This document shows, piece by piece, positions 1 to 8,902 of a stretch of DNA of 64,000 nt. This DNA comes from Azospirillum sp. TSH100 (GTDB taxonomy: Bacteria > Pseudomonadota > Alphaproteobacteria > Azospirillales > Azospirillaceae). Position numbers and translations under genes: made by a program. Numbering within the stretch: the stretch's first letter is position 1; each line of letters starts with the position of its first letter. The notes under the pieces were generated by a model. That model was not told the DNA's origin. It was given only the letters and a program-made list of their open reading frames with translations, and did no database searches. Location: the NCBI RefSeq assembly GCF_004923295.1, contig NZ_CP039636.1, forward strand, positions 62,001-126,000, given 5' to 3'.

Positions 1-719
1 CCGCCGCGCGGGCCGCGCAGGGTCTTGTGCGTGGTGGTGGTCACCACATGGGCATGCGGCAGCGGATCCGGATACTGGCCGGTGGCGACCAGCCCGGCGT
101 AATGGGCCATGTCCACCATCAGATAGGCGCCGATCTCGTCGGCGATGCGGCGGAACGCGGCGAAGTCGATCACCCGGGGATAGGCCGAGGCGCCGGCGAC
201 GATCAGTTTCGGCTTGGTTTCCAAAGCCTTGGCGCGCAAGGCGTCATAGTCGATCAGCTGGTCGCTCTCCCGCACCTCGTAGCTGACGATGTCGAACCAC
301 TTGCCCGACATCGTCACCGGCGAACCGTGGGTCAGGTGGCCGCCATGGGCCAGCGACATGCCCATCACCCGGTCGCCCGGCTGGAGCAGGGCCAGGAACA
401 CCGCCTGATTTGCCTGGGCGCCCGAATGCGGCTGGACATTGACGAAGCCGGCACCGAACAGCTTTTTCGCGCGGTCGATGGCGATGGTCTCGACCTCATC
501 CACGAACTCGCAGCCACCGTAATAGCGGCGGCCCGGATAGCCTTCGGCGTATTTGTTGGTGAGGATCGAGCCCTGGGCGGCCAGAACATCCGCCGAGACG
601 ATGTTTTCCGAGGCGATCAGCTCGATCTCGTACTTCTGACGGTTCAGCTCGCGCCCGATGGCCGCCGCGATGGCGGTATCGGTGAGATCGGATTTCGGCA
701 GGGACTGATGACGGGTCAT
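1..719 (-). CDS. glyA: Serine hydroxymethyltransferase, C-terminal part outside window
   Basis: This PLP enzyme interconverts serine with glycine plus 5,10-methylene-THF in the cytoplasm. The start ATG is at 719-717, and the first residues read [12 protein letters not shown] followed by the family motifs [10 protein letters not shown] and [14 protein letters not shown]. The frame stays open to the left edge, so only the first ~239 codons are seen and the active-site Lys may lie outside. It follows soxG by 15 bp on the same strand, the usual last position in glyA-soxBDAG clusters. In this context it uses both products of sarcosine oxidase, glycine and methylene-THF, to make serine. The identification is certain; the gene is incomplete only because of the window edge. 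Confidence 0.95.
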   Translation of the reverse strand, partial: MTRHQSLPKSDLTDTAIAAAIGRELNRQKYEIELIASENIVSADVLAAQGSILTNKYAEGYPGRRYYGGCEFVDEVETIAIDRAKKLFGAGFVNVQPHSGAQANQAVFLALLQPGDRVMGMSLAHGGHLTHGSPVTMSGKWFDIVSYEVRESDQLIDYDALRAKALETKPKLIVAGASAYPRVIDFAAFRRIADEIGAYLMVDMAHYAGLVATGQYPDPLPHAHVVTTTTHKTLRGPRG

Positions 720-734
720 GTGCGGTTCTCTCGA

Positions 735-1289
735 TCAGAGGCCGAGCGCGATTTCGCGGCTGACGGCGTGCAGGATTCCCCAGACATGGTCGGCGAAGGA
801 ACGCCAGACCTCGATTCGGAAGCGGATCTCGTCCTCGCGGATCAGGACGATCTGCGCCTTGTCGAACAGGGTGCGGCAGCCGGTGCCGACCGTCATCGCC
901 TCGACATCGAAGGCGATGGCGGAGCGCAGCGCGAGCGCCGCAGCCTCCCCCTCGACCAGGATGCCGACCTCGCGATGGCCGATATCGACCAGGCTGTGCG
1001 GTTCCCCAAGGGCGGCGAAGGCGTCGACGATGCCGTCGCCCTCGGCGACCGGCGCGGTCAGCACCCACTCGTCGGGGCCGAGTTGGAGCGCCATCCGGCC
1101 GCCGGCCTCCACCATCCCGCCGATGCGGGTGGGGAGCGGCGCGCCGAAGGCGGCCCCGGCCGCCTGCGCGGCGGCGGGATCGATCCGCAGGCTGAAGCGG
1201 GCGACATCCTCGGCGGCACGGATGCTCAGCCGGCTTGCGGTGTCGCCGGGGATGGTCTTGCCCAGCAACGGGTGATTGGCCAGAAGCAC
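735..1289 (-). CDS. soxG: Sarcosine oxidase gamma subunit
   Basis: This is the small gamma subunit of heterotetrameric sarcosine oxidase (about 184 aa), which helps bind folate together with the alpha-subunit GcvT-like domain. I chose a GTG start at 1289 because a GGAGG lies 7 nt upstream and because the frame beyond it overlaps soxA. The protein opens LLANHPLLGKT and carries the family stretches LGPDEWVL and HREVGI. It lies 11 bp after soxA, between soxA and glyA, the canonical position. Gamma subunits are poorly conserved, so the call rests on position and length as well as on sequence. Confidence 0.9.
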   Translation of the reverse strand: MLLANHPLLGKTIPGDTASRLSIRAAEDVARFSLRIDPAAAQAAGAAFGAPLPTRIGGMVEAGGRMALQLGPDEWVLTAPVAEGDGIVDAFAALGEPHSLVDIGHREVGILVEGEAAALALRSAIAFDVEAMTVGTGCRTLFDKAQIVLIREDEIRFRIEVWRSFADHVWGILHAVSREIALGL

Positions 1290-1300
1290 GGGTGAGCCTC

Positions 1301-4300
1301 CTATGCGCTGAGACGGGTGTTCTCGGGATCGACGAACACCATGCCGGTGATCGTCGCGGCATGGATTTTGTCCGGCATCGGCACATGCACGGTCTTGCCT
1401 TGCAGCGACCGGCCGCCCTGGATCACCGCCAGGGCGATGGACCGGCCCAGCTCGGCGCTCCAGTAGGACGAGGTCACATGGCCGACCATGTCCATCGGCA
1501 CCGGCTGGTTCGGGTCGAGAACGATCTGCGCCCCCTCCTCCAGCACGGTCTTCGGATCGCTGGTCAGCAGGCCGACCAGCTGCTTGCGATCCTTCGCCAG
1601 CATGTCCGGCCGGGACAGCGAGCGCTTGCCGACGAAGTCCGGCTTGGTCTTGCCGACCGCCCAGGACAGGCCGGCGTCGTCCGGCGTCAGCGTGCCGTCC
1701 GTGTCCTGGCCGACGATGATGTAGCCCTTCTCGGCGCGCAGGACGTGCATCGTCTCGGTGCCGTAGGGGGTGATGCCGAAGCGCTGCCCGGCCTCGAACA
1801 GCTTTTCCCACACCGCGCGGCCGTAGCGGGCCGGCACATTGATCTCGAAGCCGAGTTCGCCGGTGAAGGAGACGCGGAACAGCCGGGTCGGCACGCCGAA
1901 GATCTTGCCGGTCGCCACCGCCATGTGCGGGAAGGCGCCGTCCGACAGGTCGATGCCCTCGACGAAGGGTTCGATCAGCTTGCGGGCGTTCGGGCCTTGC
2001 AGCGCGATCACCGACCATTGCTCGGTGGTCGAGGTCAGCCAGACCTTCAGGTCGGGCCATTCGGTCTGGAGGTAATCCTCCATCATGTTCAGCACGCGCG
2101 CCGCACCGCCGGTGGTGGTGGTGACGTGGAAGCGGTCATGGGCCAGACGCCCGATCACGCCGTCGTCACGGATGAAGCCGTCCTCGCCCAGCAGCAGGCC
2201 ATAGCGGCAGCGGCCGGGCGCCAGCTTGGTCCAGGCGTTGGTATACATGCGGTTCATGAACTCGGCGGCATCGGGACCGACGATCTCGATCTTGCCGAGG
2301 GTGGAGGCGTCGAACATGCCGAGCGACGAGCGCACCGCCTTGCATTCACGCGCCACCGCCGCGTGCATGTCCTCGCCGACCTGCGGGAAGTACCAGGCGC
2401 GACGCCACAGCGACACCGGCTCGAACACCGCGCCATTCTCCGCCGCCCAGCCGTCGATCGGCGTCTTGCGCGTCACCTCGAACAGCTCGCCCTTGTTGTA
2501 GCCGGCGAAGGCGCCGAAGCTGGTCGGGGTGTAGGGCGGACGGAAGGTGGTCAGGCCCACCGCCGGAATCGGCCGCTTCAGCGCATCGGACGCGACGGCC
2601 AGACCGTTGATGTTGGACAGCTTGCCCTGGTCGGTCGCCATGCCGTTGGTGGTGTAGCGCTTGATGTGCTCGATCGATTTGAAGCCCTCGCGCACCGCCA
2701 GCCGGATGTCCTTGGCCATGACGTCGTTCTGGAAATCGACGAAGGCCTTGGCATGGCCGGGATCGCGGTCGGTCGGCAGCTCGCGGCTGGTCACGCCGGT
2801 GAAGGACAGCTCGCCCTCGACATGGTAGGTGGCCGGCTGGGCGGTGAAGCCGGCATCCGCCGCTGCGGCGGCACCGGCGGCGGCACCGTCCTCGAAGGCG
2901 GCCTTCAAGCCGAAGCGGCCCTTGCCGGCCCCGGCCAGACGGCATTCCTCCTTGCCACGGCCGGGCAGGAACATCTGGCCGTCCTCGTTCCAGGTCAGCG
3001 ACCCCTGGGTGTGCGAGAACAGATGGACGCTGGGGGTCCAGCCGCCCGACATCAGCAGCGCGTCGCAGGCGATGGTCTCCGCCCCGCCGACCTTGCCGCC
3101 GTTCGCGACCGGATTGACCCGCACCGAGGAGACGCGCAGCCGGCCCTTGGTCCCGGTGACGGTCCAGCCGATCATCGTCTTGATGCGGAGCGCGTCGGCC
3201 GCCGCGACAAGCTGGGTCGGAACGGTCCCGCGGACATCGACGATGGCCGCGACCTCCACCCCCGCCTTGGCCAGATCGAAGGCGGCGTGCCAGGCGCTGT
3301 CATGGCTGGTGACGACGACGACCCGGTTGCCGACCTTGACGCCATAGCGGTTCAGATAGGTGCGCGCGGCCCCGGCCAGCATCACGCCAGGCCGGTCGTT
3401 GCCGGCGAACACCAGCGGCTTCTCGATGGCGCCCTGGGCCAGCACCACCTGCTTGGCCCGCACCTTCCACATCCGCTCGCGCGGCGCGCCGTCCGGAACG
3501 ATGCTGAGATGGTCGGTCAGACGCTGGCAAAGGCCGACGAAGTTCTGGTGGTAATAGCCGATGGCCGTGGTGCGCGGCAGCACGGTGACGTTCGGCATCG
3601 CCGCCAGCGCGGCGTTGGTGTCCTCCAGCCAGTCCCAGGCCAGTTGCCCGTTGATCTCGGCCGTCGGCTCCGACAGCAGCGAGCCGCCGATTTCCGACTG
3701 CTCGTCGCACAGGATGACCGAGGCGCCACTGCGTCCGGCTTCCAGCGCGGCGGCAAGGCCGGCAGCACCGCCACCGACGACCAGCACGTCGCAATGGGCG
3801 AAGCGGCTGGCATAGACATCGGGATCGGGGGCGGTCGGCGCCTTGCCAAGGCCGGCGGCGTTGCGGATGACCGGCTCGTAGACCTTGTCCCAGAAGCTCT
3901 TCGGCCACATGAAGGTCTTATAGTAGAAGCCGGCCGAGAACAGCATGTACAGCGCGTCGTTCACCGCCCCGATGTCGCGGGTCAGCGACGGCCAGCGGTT
4001 CTGGCTCTCGGTCTTCAGCCCTTCGAAGACCTCCAGCACGGTCGCCCTGGTGTTCGGCTCGAAGCGTCCGTTGCCGCGGTCGGTCCCGACCAGCGCGTTC
4101 GGCTCCTCCGACCCGGCGGACAGGATGCCGCGCGGACGATGGTACTTGAAGGAGCGACCGACGAGATGGACGCCATTCGCCAGGAGCGCCGACGCCAGCG
4201 TATCGCCTTCGTAGCCGCTGTAGTCCACGCCGTCGAAGGTGAAGCGGACCTGACGGCCGCGGTTGACCCTGCCCTTGCCGGCAATGCGGAAATTGCTCAT
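1301..4300 (-). CDS. soxA: Sarcosine oxidase alpha subunit
   Basis: This 999-aa subunit oxidatively demethylates sarcosine to glycine with SoxB and passes the methylene group to THF. An N-terminal ferredoxin-like fold (about 15-100) is followed by an NAD/FAD dinucleotide-binding region with GGGAAG at 176-181. The C-terminal third (about 610-999) is a GcvT-type aminomethyltransferase domain that binds folate. The start at 4300 (MSNFRIAGKGR) overlaps the soxD stop by 4 bp (ATGA), which fixes it; a longer frame upstream exists but only runs across soxD. Length and domain order are normal for the family. Confidence 0.97.
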   Translation of the reverse strand: MSNFRIAGKGRVNRGRQVRFTFDGVDYSGYEGDTLASALLANGVHLVGRSFKYHRPRGILSAGSEEPNALVGTDRGNGRFEPNTRATVLEVFEGLKTESQNRWPSLTRDIGAVNDALYMLFSAGFYYKTFMWPKSFWDKVYEPVIRNAAGLGKAPTAPDPDVYASRFAHCDVLVVGGGAAGLAAALEAGRSGASVILCDEQSEIGGSLLSEPTAEINGQLAWDWLEDTNAALAAMPNVTVLPRTTAIGYYHQNFVGLCQRLTDHLSIVPDGAPRERMWKVRAKQVVLAQGAIEKPLVFAGNDRPGVMLAGAARTYLNRYGVKVGNRVVVVTSHDSAWHAAFDLAKAGVEVAAIVDVRGTVPTQLVAAADALRIKTMIGWTVTGTKGRLRVSSVRVNPVANGGKVGGAETIACDALLMSGGWTPSVHLFSHTQGSLTWNEDGQMFLPGRGKEECRLAGAGKGRFGLKAAFEDGAAAGAAAAADAGFTAQPATYHVEGELSFTGVTSRELPTDRDPGHAKAFVDFQNDVMAKDIRLAVREGFKSIEHIKRYTTNGMATDQGKLSNINGLAVASDALKRPIPAVGLTTFRPPYTPTSFGAFAGYNKGELFEVTRKTPIDGWAAENGAVFEPVSLWRRAWYFPQVGEDMHAAVARECKAVRSSLGMFDASTLGKIEIVGPDAAEFMNRMYTNAWTKLAPGRCRYGLLLGEDGFIRDDGVIGRLAHDRFHVTTTTGGAARVLNMMEDYLQTEWPDLKVWLTSTTEQWSVIALQGPNARKLIEPFVEGIDLSDGAFPHMAVATGKIFGVPTRLFRVSFTGELGFEINVPARYGRAVWEKLFEAGQRFGITPYGTETMHVLRAEKGYIIVGQDTDGTLTPDDAGLSWAVGKTKPDFVGKRSLSRPDMLAKDRKQLVGLLTSDPKTVLEEGAQIVLDPNQPVPMDMVGHVTSSYWSAELGRSIALAVIQGGRSLQGKTVHVPMPDKIHAATITGMVFVDPENTRLSA

Positions 4301-4641
4301 GGACGTGCTTCCTCGGCGCGGGTGGCGGTCCCGATGGCGGCGCTGACCGCACGCGCGATCTCCTCGTCGCTCGGACGTGGAGCCCCCGCCTTGTAGGTCA
4401 TGGCGAACTTGTCGGTCACGGTGTCGCGCACCGCGTTGAAGAAGCGGCCGCACCCATGCATATGGCGCCAGCGTTCAAAATGCCGGCCGCGCGGGTTGGT
4501 GCGGATGAACAGGAAGTCGCGCCATTCATCGTCCGACAGGGCGGAAGGGTCCGCAGGTCGCGCGATATGCGCCTCGCCGGCATAGGTGAACTCCACCTCG
4601 GGGCGCTCTGCTTCGCAATAGGGGCAGCGGATGAGCAGCAT
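4297..4641 (-). CDS. soxD: Sarcosine oxidase delta subunit
   Basis: This 114-aa zinc-binding subunit starts MLLIRCPYCEAERPEVEF. The CPYC pair (C6, C9) together with the HMHGC stretch (H60, H62, C64) supplies the structural zinc site known for SoxD. It sits 10 bp after soxB and overlaps soxA by 4 bp, the normal soxB-soxD-soxA order. Its length matches the family. Confidence 0.95.
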   Translation of the reverse strand: MLLIRCPYCEAERPEVEFTYAGEAHIARPADPSALSDDEWRDFLFIRTNPRGRHFERWRHMHGCGRFFNAVRDTVTDKFAMTYKAGAPRPSDEEIARAVSAAIGTATRAEEARP

Positions 4642-4651
4642 GGTCGTCTCC

Positions 4652-5905
4652 TCAATGCGCGACGGCGGCGGCGGCGGCCTCGTCGATCAACCGGCCGGTC
4701 TTGAAACGCTCCAGCGTGAAGGGCGCGTTGATCGGGTGCGGCTCGTCGCGGGCGATGGTGTGGGCGAAGACGTTGGCCGAGCCCGGCGTCGCCTTGAAGC
4801 CGCCGGTGCCCCAGCCGCAATTGACGTACAGCCCCGGCACCGGCGTCTTGCCGATGATCGGCGAGCGGTCGGGCGTGACGTCGACGATGCCGCCCCATTT
4901 GCGCAGCATGCGCATGCGGTTGAAGATCGGGAACACCTCGCAGATGGCAGCGACGGTGTGTTCGATCAGGGGCAGCCCGCCGCGCTGGCTGTAGGAAGTG
5001 TACTGGTCGGTGCCGGATCCGATGACCAGTTCGCCCTTGTCGGACTGGCTGATATAGGCATGCACGGTGTTGGACATCACCACGCAGGGGAAGGCCGGCT
5101 TGATCGGCTCCGACACCAGCGCCTGCAACGGATAGCTTTCCAGCGGCAGCCGGACGCCGGCGGTGTCCATCACCACCGAGGTGTTGCCGGCGGCCGACAC
5201 CGCGACCTTCTTGGCCTTGATGAAGCCGCGCGCCGTCTCCACCCCGGTGACCCGGCCGGAAGCGTCGCGGCGGATGGCGGTCACCGGGCAGTTCTGGATG
5301 ATGTCGACCCCACGCGCCGAGGCGGCCCGCGCATAGCCCCAGGCCACCGCATCGTGGCGGGCGGTGCCGCCGCGCCGCTGCAACGCCGCACCCATCACCG
5401 GATAGCGGGCATTGGCGGCGATGTTCAGCGGCGGGCAGTATTCCTTGGCCTGCTCCGGCGTCAGCCACTCGTTGTCGATGCCGTTCAGGCGGTTGGAGTG
5501 GATGTGGCGCTTGAAGCTCTGGATGTCATGGACCGTGTGCGCCAGCATCATCACGCCACGCTGCGAGAACATGACGTTGTAGTTCAGCTCCTGGCTCAGC
5601 CCTTCCCACAGCTTCACCGCATGCTCGTAGAGCCGGGCGCTCTCGTCATACAGGTAGTTGGAGCGGATGATGGTGGTGTTGCGGCCGGTGTTGCCACCGC
5701 CGAGCCATCCCTTCTCCACCACCGCGACGTTGGTGATGCCGTGTTCCTTGGCGAGATAATAGGCCGCCCCCAGACCATGCCCGCCCGCGCCGACGATCAC
5801 GACGTCATATTCGGATTTCGGTTCCGCATCGGGCCATTGAGGCTGCCAGTTCTTGTTGCCGGTCAGCGCGTTGGTCAACAGCGAGGAAAATGAGAAGCGG
5901 GTCAT
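4652..5905 (-). CDS. soxB: Sarcosine oxidase beta subunit
   Basis: This 417-aa flavoprotein carries the amine-oxidising site of the heterotetramer. A Rossmann signature GAGGHG lies at 39-44, and the frame reads as a D-amino-acid-oxidase-family (DAO) protein throughout, ending with the conserved region around [10 protein letters not shown] that closes over FAD. It is the first gene of the minus-strand soxBDAG-glyA operon. The 114 bp between its start and the divergent regulator at 6020 must hold the operon promoter. Formaldehyde or methylene-THF, glycine and H2O2 are the products known for this enzyme class. Confidence 0.97.
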   Translation of the reverse strand: MTRFSFSSLLTNALTGNKNWQPQWPDAEPKSEYDVVIVGAGGHGLGAAYYLAKEHGITNVAVVEKGWLGGGNTGRNTTIIRSNYLYDESARLYEHAVKLWEGLSQELNYNVMFSQRGVMMLAHTVHDIQSFKRHIHSNRLNGIDNEWLTPEQAKEYCPPLNIAANARYPVMGAALQRRGGTARHDAVAWGYARAASARGVDIIQNCPVTAIRRDASGRVTGVETARGFIKAKKVAVSAAGNTSVVMDTAGVRLPLESYPLQALVSEPIKPAFPCVVMSNTVHAYISQSDKGELVIGSGTDQYTSYSQRGGLPLIEHTVAAICEVFPIFNRMRMLRKWGGIVDVTPDRSPIIGKTPVPGLYVNCGWGTGGFKATPGSANVFAHTIARDEPHPINAPFTLERFKTGRLIDEAAAAAVAH

Positions 5906-6019
5906 GGCAGCACCGCGAAGTTCAATGTGCTGACAGTATCGGGAAGCGACCCACCGTTGGACAGAATGGATGCGTCAGTTTAATGTCACCTGTGCGACGA
6001 TGCGTCCGCTGGAGATCAC

Positions 6020-7063
6020 ATGACGAATAGCATCGGGACAGCCGGCATCGGCGCAGGCAGTGTCACGTCCAATGCCACCAGGACCGGACGGCTGCCGAAT
6101 CGCCCGATCGCCCCACGCCTGTCCGTCGGCTTCATCCTCGCTCATCGCTTCACCCTGTGCGCCTTCGCGAATTTCGTCGACGTGCTGCGGCTCGCCGCCG
6201 ACGAGGGCGACCGCAGCCGGCCGATCCTGTGCGAGTGGGCTGTATTGTCGGACCAGATGCGGCCGGTGGCGTCCAGTTGCGGCATGCTGGTCCAGCCGAC
6301 CGAGCGGTTGGGCGACCCGACCAAATTCGACTACATCGTCGTGATCGGCGGGCTGATCGACGAGATCTCCAACCTCAGCCCAGATTACATCCGCTATCTG
6401 CGTCAGGCAGCGGCCGCGAAGATCCCGCTGGTGGGGGTGTGCACCGGCGCCTTCATTTTGCAGCGCGCCGGGCTGATGGACGGCTATCGCTGCTGCATCA
6501 GCTGGTTCCACCATGCCGACTTCCTGGAACAGTTCGACGGCATCACGCCGGTGTCCGACCAGATCTTCATCGTCGACCGCGACCGGCTGACCTGCTCGGG
6601 CGGGACCAGTTCGGCCCATCTCGCGGCCTATCTGGTCGAAAAGCATGTCGGGCGTGCCCAGGCACGCAAAAGCCTGCACATCATGATCATCGACGACGCT
6701 TTGCGCGGGGAGAAGCCGCAGCCGGGCATCCCGCTCGACTTCTCCACCAACGACGAGGTGGTGCGGAAGGCGCTTCTGCTCATGCAGCAGAACATCGACG
6801 TGCCCTTGTCGGTCGCGGAGATGGCACGCCGCCTGGGAGCCGCCCGGCGCCAGATGGAACGCCATTTCCAGAACGCGCTGGGCATGACGCCGACCGAGGC
6901 CTACCGGATCATGCGGTTGGAACATGCCGAATTCCTGCTGCGCAACACCGAGCAGTCGGTGACGGAGGTCGCCGCCGCCGTCGGCTTCTGCGATTCCTCG
7001 CACTTCGTCCGCGCCTTCAAGGAGCGCCGCGGCATGACACCCTCCGTCTTCCGCAAGGGCTGA
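6020..7063 (+). CDS. GlxA/GbdR-type transcriptional regulator (DJ-1/PfpI + AraC HTH)
   Basis: This 347-aa regulator has an N-terminal DJ-1/PfpI-like domain (about 30-200, starting LSVGFILAHRFTL and with the nucleophile-elbow-like GVCTGAF) and a C-terminal double AraC helix-turn-helix (about 245-345, ending FKERRGMTPSVFRKG). The architecture is that of GbdR, SouR and CdhR, which sense betaine, sarcosine or carnitine-related compounds. It is divergent from soxB with 114 bp between, so control of the sox operon (a SouR-like role) is the simplest inference. It is clearly paralogous to the regulator at 16845, sharing the run LRLAADEGDRSR. The actual ligand cannot be read from sequence. Confidence 0.9.
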   Translation: MTNSIGTAGIGAGSVTSNATRTGRLPNRPIAPRLSVGFILAHRFTLCAFANFVDVLRLAADEGDRSRPILCEWAVLSDQMRPVASSCGMLVQPTERLGDPTKFDYIVVIGGLIDEISNLSPDYIRYLRQAAAAKIPLVGVCTGAFILQRAGLMDGYRCCISWFHHADFLEQFDGITPVSDQIFIVDRDRLTCSGGTSSAHLAAYLVEKHVGRAQARKSLHIMIIDDALRGEKPQPGIPLDFSTNDEVVRKALLLMQQNIDVPLSVAEMARRLGAARRQMERHFQNALGMTPTEAYRIMRLEHAEFLLRNTEQSVTEVAAAVGFCDSSHFVRAFKERRGMTPSVFRKG

Positions 7064-7195
7064 GACCTCGGACAGGGCCGTTTCATTCCACGCCGGTGAC
7101 GCACCCGTACAATCGGCGGGTGGATCCTTTCGCCATGCTGCGGTCATGCAGCAAACCGCCTTGTGCGGCTTGCCGGACCCACAGGGATGGCGACC

Positions 7196-7726
7196 ATGCT
7201 CGACGACAACGACACCATGCAGATGCACTGGCGTGAAGCCGGCATTCCCGAAGAACTGTGCCGGGAACTGGCCCTCGCGTCGACGCCGATGCGCCTGCAT
7301 GCCCATCCGCCGGTGCGCACCGTGGCCGATGCCGAAGAGCACTGGCGCAGCGTCCCCGGCGTTCACACCAAGAACCTGCTTCTGAAGGACGCCAAGGGCG
7401 TCCTGTGGCTGGTCGTGCTGCCGCATGACCAATCGGTGAACATGAAGGAACTGGCCCCGGTCATCGGCTCGGCCAAGCTGTCCTTCGCCTCGCCGGTCAC
7501 GCTGGAGCAGGTCCTGTCGATCGAGCCGGGCGGGGTCAGCCCGCTGGCGCTGGTGGCGGACAAGGAGCGCCGGGTCCGTCTGGTGCTGGAACGCCGCGTC
7601 CTGGCCGGCGACACCGTCAATTTCCACCCGATGACCAATCGCGCGACGCTGTCGATGCACCCCGACGACCTGTCGGCCTTCCTGAGCCGGCTTGGCTACC
7701 AACCGATTGTCGTCGACATCGCCTGA
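7196..7726 (+). CDS. YbaK/ProX-type aminoacyl-tRNA deacylase
   Basis: This ~176-aa protein belongs to the YbaK/ProXp family that hydrolyses mischarged tRNA (typically Ala-tRNA-Pro). The diagnostic run GVHTKNLLLKDAKG and the later GGVSPLAL are present, and length fits the ProXp-ala/PrdX subgroup. Two in-frame ATGs lie at 7187 and 7196. I prefer 7196 because AGGG is 9 nt upstream, giving MLDDNDTMQMHW, but 7187 remains possible. It has no obvious link to betaine metabolism and may simply be a bystander between the regulator and purU. Confidence 0.88.
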   Translation: MLDDNDTMQMHWREAGIPEELCRELALASTPMRLHAHPPVRTVADAEEHWRSVPGVHTKNLLLKDAKGVLWLVVLPHDQSVNMKELAPVIGSAKLSFASPVTLEQVLSIEPGGVSPLALVADKERRVRLVLERRVLAGDTVNFHPMTNRATLSMHPDDLSAFLSRLGYQPIVVDIA

Positions 7727-7767
7727 CCATTTATTCCCCGGCCAAATCCGTAGGCGCGAGTGCTGCG

Positions 7768-8631
7768 ATGCGTTCCAATCAAAACCATTTCTACATGAAC
7801 GTCAGTTGCCTGAGCCGGCCGGGGATCATCTCCGCCATCTCCACCCATCTGTCGGACCGCAACTGCGACATCATCGAAAGTGCCCAGTTCGTCGATCACG
7901 ACGGCAAGCATTTCTTCCTGCGGATGGCCTTCGACGCTCCGGATGCCATCCGGAGCGATGCCATTCTGATTGAAGAACTCGCCCCCATCGTAAAGCGCTT
8001 CGGGATGAGCCTGACGCTGCGGGACGCCCGCCGGCGGCCGAAGATCCTCATCATGGTGTCGAAGTTCGGCCATTGCCTGAACGATCTTCTGTACCGGCAC
8101 AGTATCAGTGCGCTGCCCGTCGACATCGTTGGCGTCGTCTCCAACCACGATGCCTTCCGGTCCCAGGTCGAATCGCACGGCATCGCCTATCATCATCTCC
8201 CGGTGTCATCCAGCAACAAGCTGGAGCAGGAACGTCGTCTGATGGAGATCGTGGAGACGAACGACGTCGAACTCGTCGTGCTCGCCCGCTACATGCAGGT
8301 TCTCTCGCAGGATCTCTGCACCCGGATGGCGGGGCGGATCATCAACATCCACCACAGCTTCCTGCCCAGCTTCAAGGGGGCCAAGCCCTATCACCAGGCC
8401 TACAAGCGCGGCGTGAAGCTGATCGGCGCCACGGCGCATTACGTCACCGACGACCTCGACGAAGGACCGATCATCGAACAGGAGGTGGCGCGCGTCGATC
8501 ACTCGATGTCGCCCGACGATCTGGTCGCCATCGGCCGCGACGTCGAAAGCGTCGTCCTCGCCCGCGCCATCCGGCTGCACATCGAGGCGCGCGTCATGCT
8601 CCACGACCATCGGGCCATCGTCCTGCGGTAA
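7768..8631 (+). CDS. purU: Formyltetrahydrofolate deformylase
   Basis: PurU hydrolyses 10-formyl-THF to formate and THF. The 287-aa protein has an N-terminal ACT domain (about 8-85, MNVSCLSRPGIISAIST) and a C-terminal formyltransferase-fold domain with NIHHSFLPSFKGAKPYHQAY and the catalytic-Asp region VTDDLDEGPII. purU is commonly found with sox genes, where it recycles THF loaded by sarcosine oxidase. Here it lies 1.9 kb from soxB on the opposite strand, so it is probably a separate transcription unit under the same physiological demand. The size is normal. Confidence 0.96.
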   Translation: MRSNQNHFYMNVSCLSRPGIISAISTHLSDRNCDIIESAQFVDHDGKHFFLRMAFDAPDAIRSDAILIEELAPIVKRFGMSLTLRDARRRPKILIMVSKFGHCLNDLLYRHSISALPVDIVGVVSNHDAFRSQVESHGIAYHHLPVSSSNKLEQERRLMEIVETNDVELVVLARYMQVLSQDLCTRMAGRIINIHHSFLPSFKGAKPYHQAYKRGVKLIGATAHYVTDDLDEGPIIEQEVARVDHSMSPDDLVAIGRDVESVVLARAIRLHIEARVMLHDHRAIVLR

Positions 8632-8650
8632 CAAAGGGAGTTCAGCGATC

Positions 8651-8827
8651 TTGCAGCTCATCGACGAAAACGCCACCCAGGCGGTCCGGCGTGCCTTCGC
8701 GTCGGGCGGCCTCGCCGCGGCGGTTCAGGAATTGCGCCGCCATGTCGTCATCGAGGATGAACGCATGGCGCTCGCCACCGTCGAGGCGTTCCTTGCCAGT
8801 GTTCATAACGGCGACACTCGGCTATAA
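8651..8827 (+). CDS. Small hypothetical protein (58 aa, TTG start)
   Basis: This short frame starts with TTG 10 nt after a GGGAG and runs MQLIDENATQ to HNGDTRL. The product is acidic-to-neutral and mostly helical by eye, with the Ala-rich stretch FASGGLAAAVQELRRH, and has no signal peptide or membrane segment. It begins 19 bp after purU, so co-transcription is likely. I do not recognise the family. The support is the ribosome-binding site, the tight spacing and coding-like codon choice with GC-rich third positions. It is a real gene or a well-disguised spacer. Confidence 0.5.
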   Translation: MQLIDENATQAVRRAFASGGLAAAVQELRRHVVIEDERMALATVEAFLASVHNGDTRL

Positions 8828-8902
8828 GGACGCCGTCCCCGCCTGATCGGGACTGTCGGCCCCCGACAGGTGGGCATTTCCCTCGCTCCGGCGGACCCTG
8901 CG

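Noticed and set aside
1235..4396. Very long plus-strand open frame opposite soxA
   Set aside because: It is the antisense frame of a GC-rich gene; it has no family motifs, an Arg/Gly/His-rich composition and no ribosome-binding site.
5906..6019. Glycine riboswitch upstream of soxB
   Set aside because: The 114-bp gap is too short for the tandem aptamer and I see no conserved aptamer pattern.
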